In this document: positions 8,035 to 8,615 of the stretch, piece after piece
How the letters are laid out: every line of letters starts with the position of its first letter
Numbering within the stretch: position 1 is the stretch's first letter
DNA from: DASXPG01 sp036493755
GTDB taxonomy: Bacteria > Gemmatimonadota > Gemmatimonadetes > Gemmatimonadales > JACORV01
DNA: 8,615 nucleotides
Reading direction: 5' to 3'
Assembly: GCA_036493755.1 (NCBI GenBank)
Contig: DASXPG010000081.1
Location: 1 to 8,615, forward strand
Program-made: the position numbers and the translations under genes
Notes under the pieces: model-generated
Told to the model about the DNA's origin: nothing
Databases searched by the model: none
The model's input: the letters and a program-made list of their open reading frames with translations, nothing else

Positions 8035-8615
8035 CAGTTGGTCCCCCGCGCCGGCGGATGAATGATCACGGTCAATCGATTCTCTGGAGCGAGGTACTGC
8101 TGGGCGACCCGCTTGATGTCGGCCTGGGTGACGGCCAGATAGGCATCCATCTCGCGGTTGGCTTCGTCGAGGTCGCCGTAAAAGCGCAGCGCGCTCTGCA
8201 GCGTCTCGGCGATGCCCATCGTCGTCTGCCGGCTGCGGATGGCGCCGGTGCGGTACTGATTCTTGGCCTTCTCGAGCTCGGCAGCGCTGATGGTGTCGGT
8301 GCGAAGCCTGTTCACCTCATCGGCGATCAGGGTGTCGAGCCGCTCGGTCGCGATCCCCTGGTTGGCGACGGCGAAGTAGATGCCGACGCCGGCGGTCCGC
8401 AGCAGCTGGCTGACGGCGCCGGTGGCCAGTGCGGCGCGCTCCTGGCGCACCACGCGACGGTTGAGCCGCGACGACTCGCCGCCGCCGAGAATCGTGGAGA
8501 GCAGGTCGAGGGCCGGCGCATCGGCGTCGTTCTGGGCCGGCAGCGTGTAGACGAAGATCACCGCGGGGAGGTTCGCGTTCTGGTCGGTCACCTCGAGGCG
8601 CCGCCCCCCGACATT
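8034..8615 (-). CDS. M16-family peptidase, C-terminal part (N-terminus beyond window edge)
   Basis: The frame is open from the right edge (…NVGGRRLEVTDQ) to a TGA at 8034-8036, giving 193 residues. A GTG at 8591 lies within this frame but is not the real start, since coding sequence continues upstream. The segment is the second M16 half: NLPAVIFVYTLPAQNDADAPALDLLSTILGGGESSRLNRRVVRQ, then a helical region with ISAAELEKAKNQ and a closing QQYLAPENRLTVIIHP. This ending is typical of M16B peptidases. In the segment matching LREQKGWTY of the downstream subunit, this protein has VRQERAALAT, so the Tyr of the R/Y pair is missing. That is what is expected of the zinc-carrying partner, whose HxxEH would lie in the unseen N-terminal half. 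It is the most upstream gene visible of the operon and overlaps the next gene by one base. Confidence 0.92.
   Translation of the reverse strand, partial: NVGGRRLEVTDQNANLPAVIFVYTLPAQNDADAPALDLLSTILGGGESSRLNRRVVRQERAALATGAVSQLLRTAGVGIYFAVANQGIATERLDTLIADEVNRLRTDTISAAELEKAKNQYRTGAIRSRQTTMGIAETLQSALRFYGDLDEANREMDAYLAVTQADIKRVAQQYLAPENRLTVIIHPPARGTN

Overview
The window is high-GC bacterial DNA that reads like a chromosome of the Gemmatimonadota or a similar group. This is an inference from gene content: RCC1/Ig-like lipoproteins, secreted amidohydrolases of the imidazolonepropionase-like type, and an M16 peptidase pair. No taxonomic marker beyond two ribosomal proteins is present. No rRNA, tRNA, CRISPR array, transposase or phage gene was seen.

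Layout. Bases 1-942 (minus strand) hold most of a multi-pass membrane glycosyltransferase of the GT39/ArnT type that runs off the left edge. It diverges from a short plus-strand operon, rplU-rpmA (1115-1719), which has a clear sigma70-type promoter at 1036-1064. Between rpmA and the next convergent gene lies a 148-bp inverted-repeat block (1727-1874) built from AATCAG-containing words. It encloses a symmetrical terminator hairpin (1806-1831) that could serve both sides.

The rest (1880 to the right edge) is one tightly packed minus-strand operon of exported proteins. In transcription order it contains: the C-terminal part of an M16 peptidase (8034-8615, cut by the edge); a second M16 protein whose HxxEH zinc motif is lost and which carries an extra beta-rich C-terminal domain (5944-8034); an amidohydrolase lipoprotein with intact metal ligands (4481-5932); a second amidohydrolase-fold protein that has lost almost all of its metal ligands (3222-4484); and a seven-repeat RCC1 lipoprotein with an Ig-like N-terminal domain (1880-3208). 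Junctions are 1-bp overlap, 11 bp, 4-bp overlap and 13 bp, so co-transcription and coupled translation are very likely.

The most interesting point is the repeated design: each enzyme family appears as an adjacent pair with one apparently non-catalytic member. For M16B peptidases this is the known heterodimer arrangement. For the amidohydrolases it suggests, but does not prove, a similar heteromer. A plausible but unproven role is extracytoplasmic peptide breakdown, with the M16 pair making short peptides and the amidohydrolase cutting small peptide-like amides. A second curiosity is a 9-bp DNA repeat (GGCGGTAAG-like) that encodes the signal peptides of two unrelated genes in the operon.
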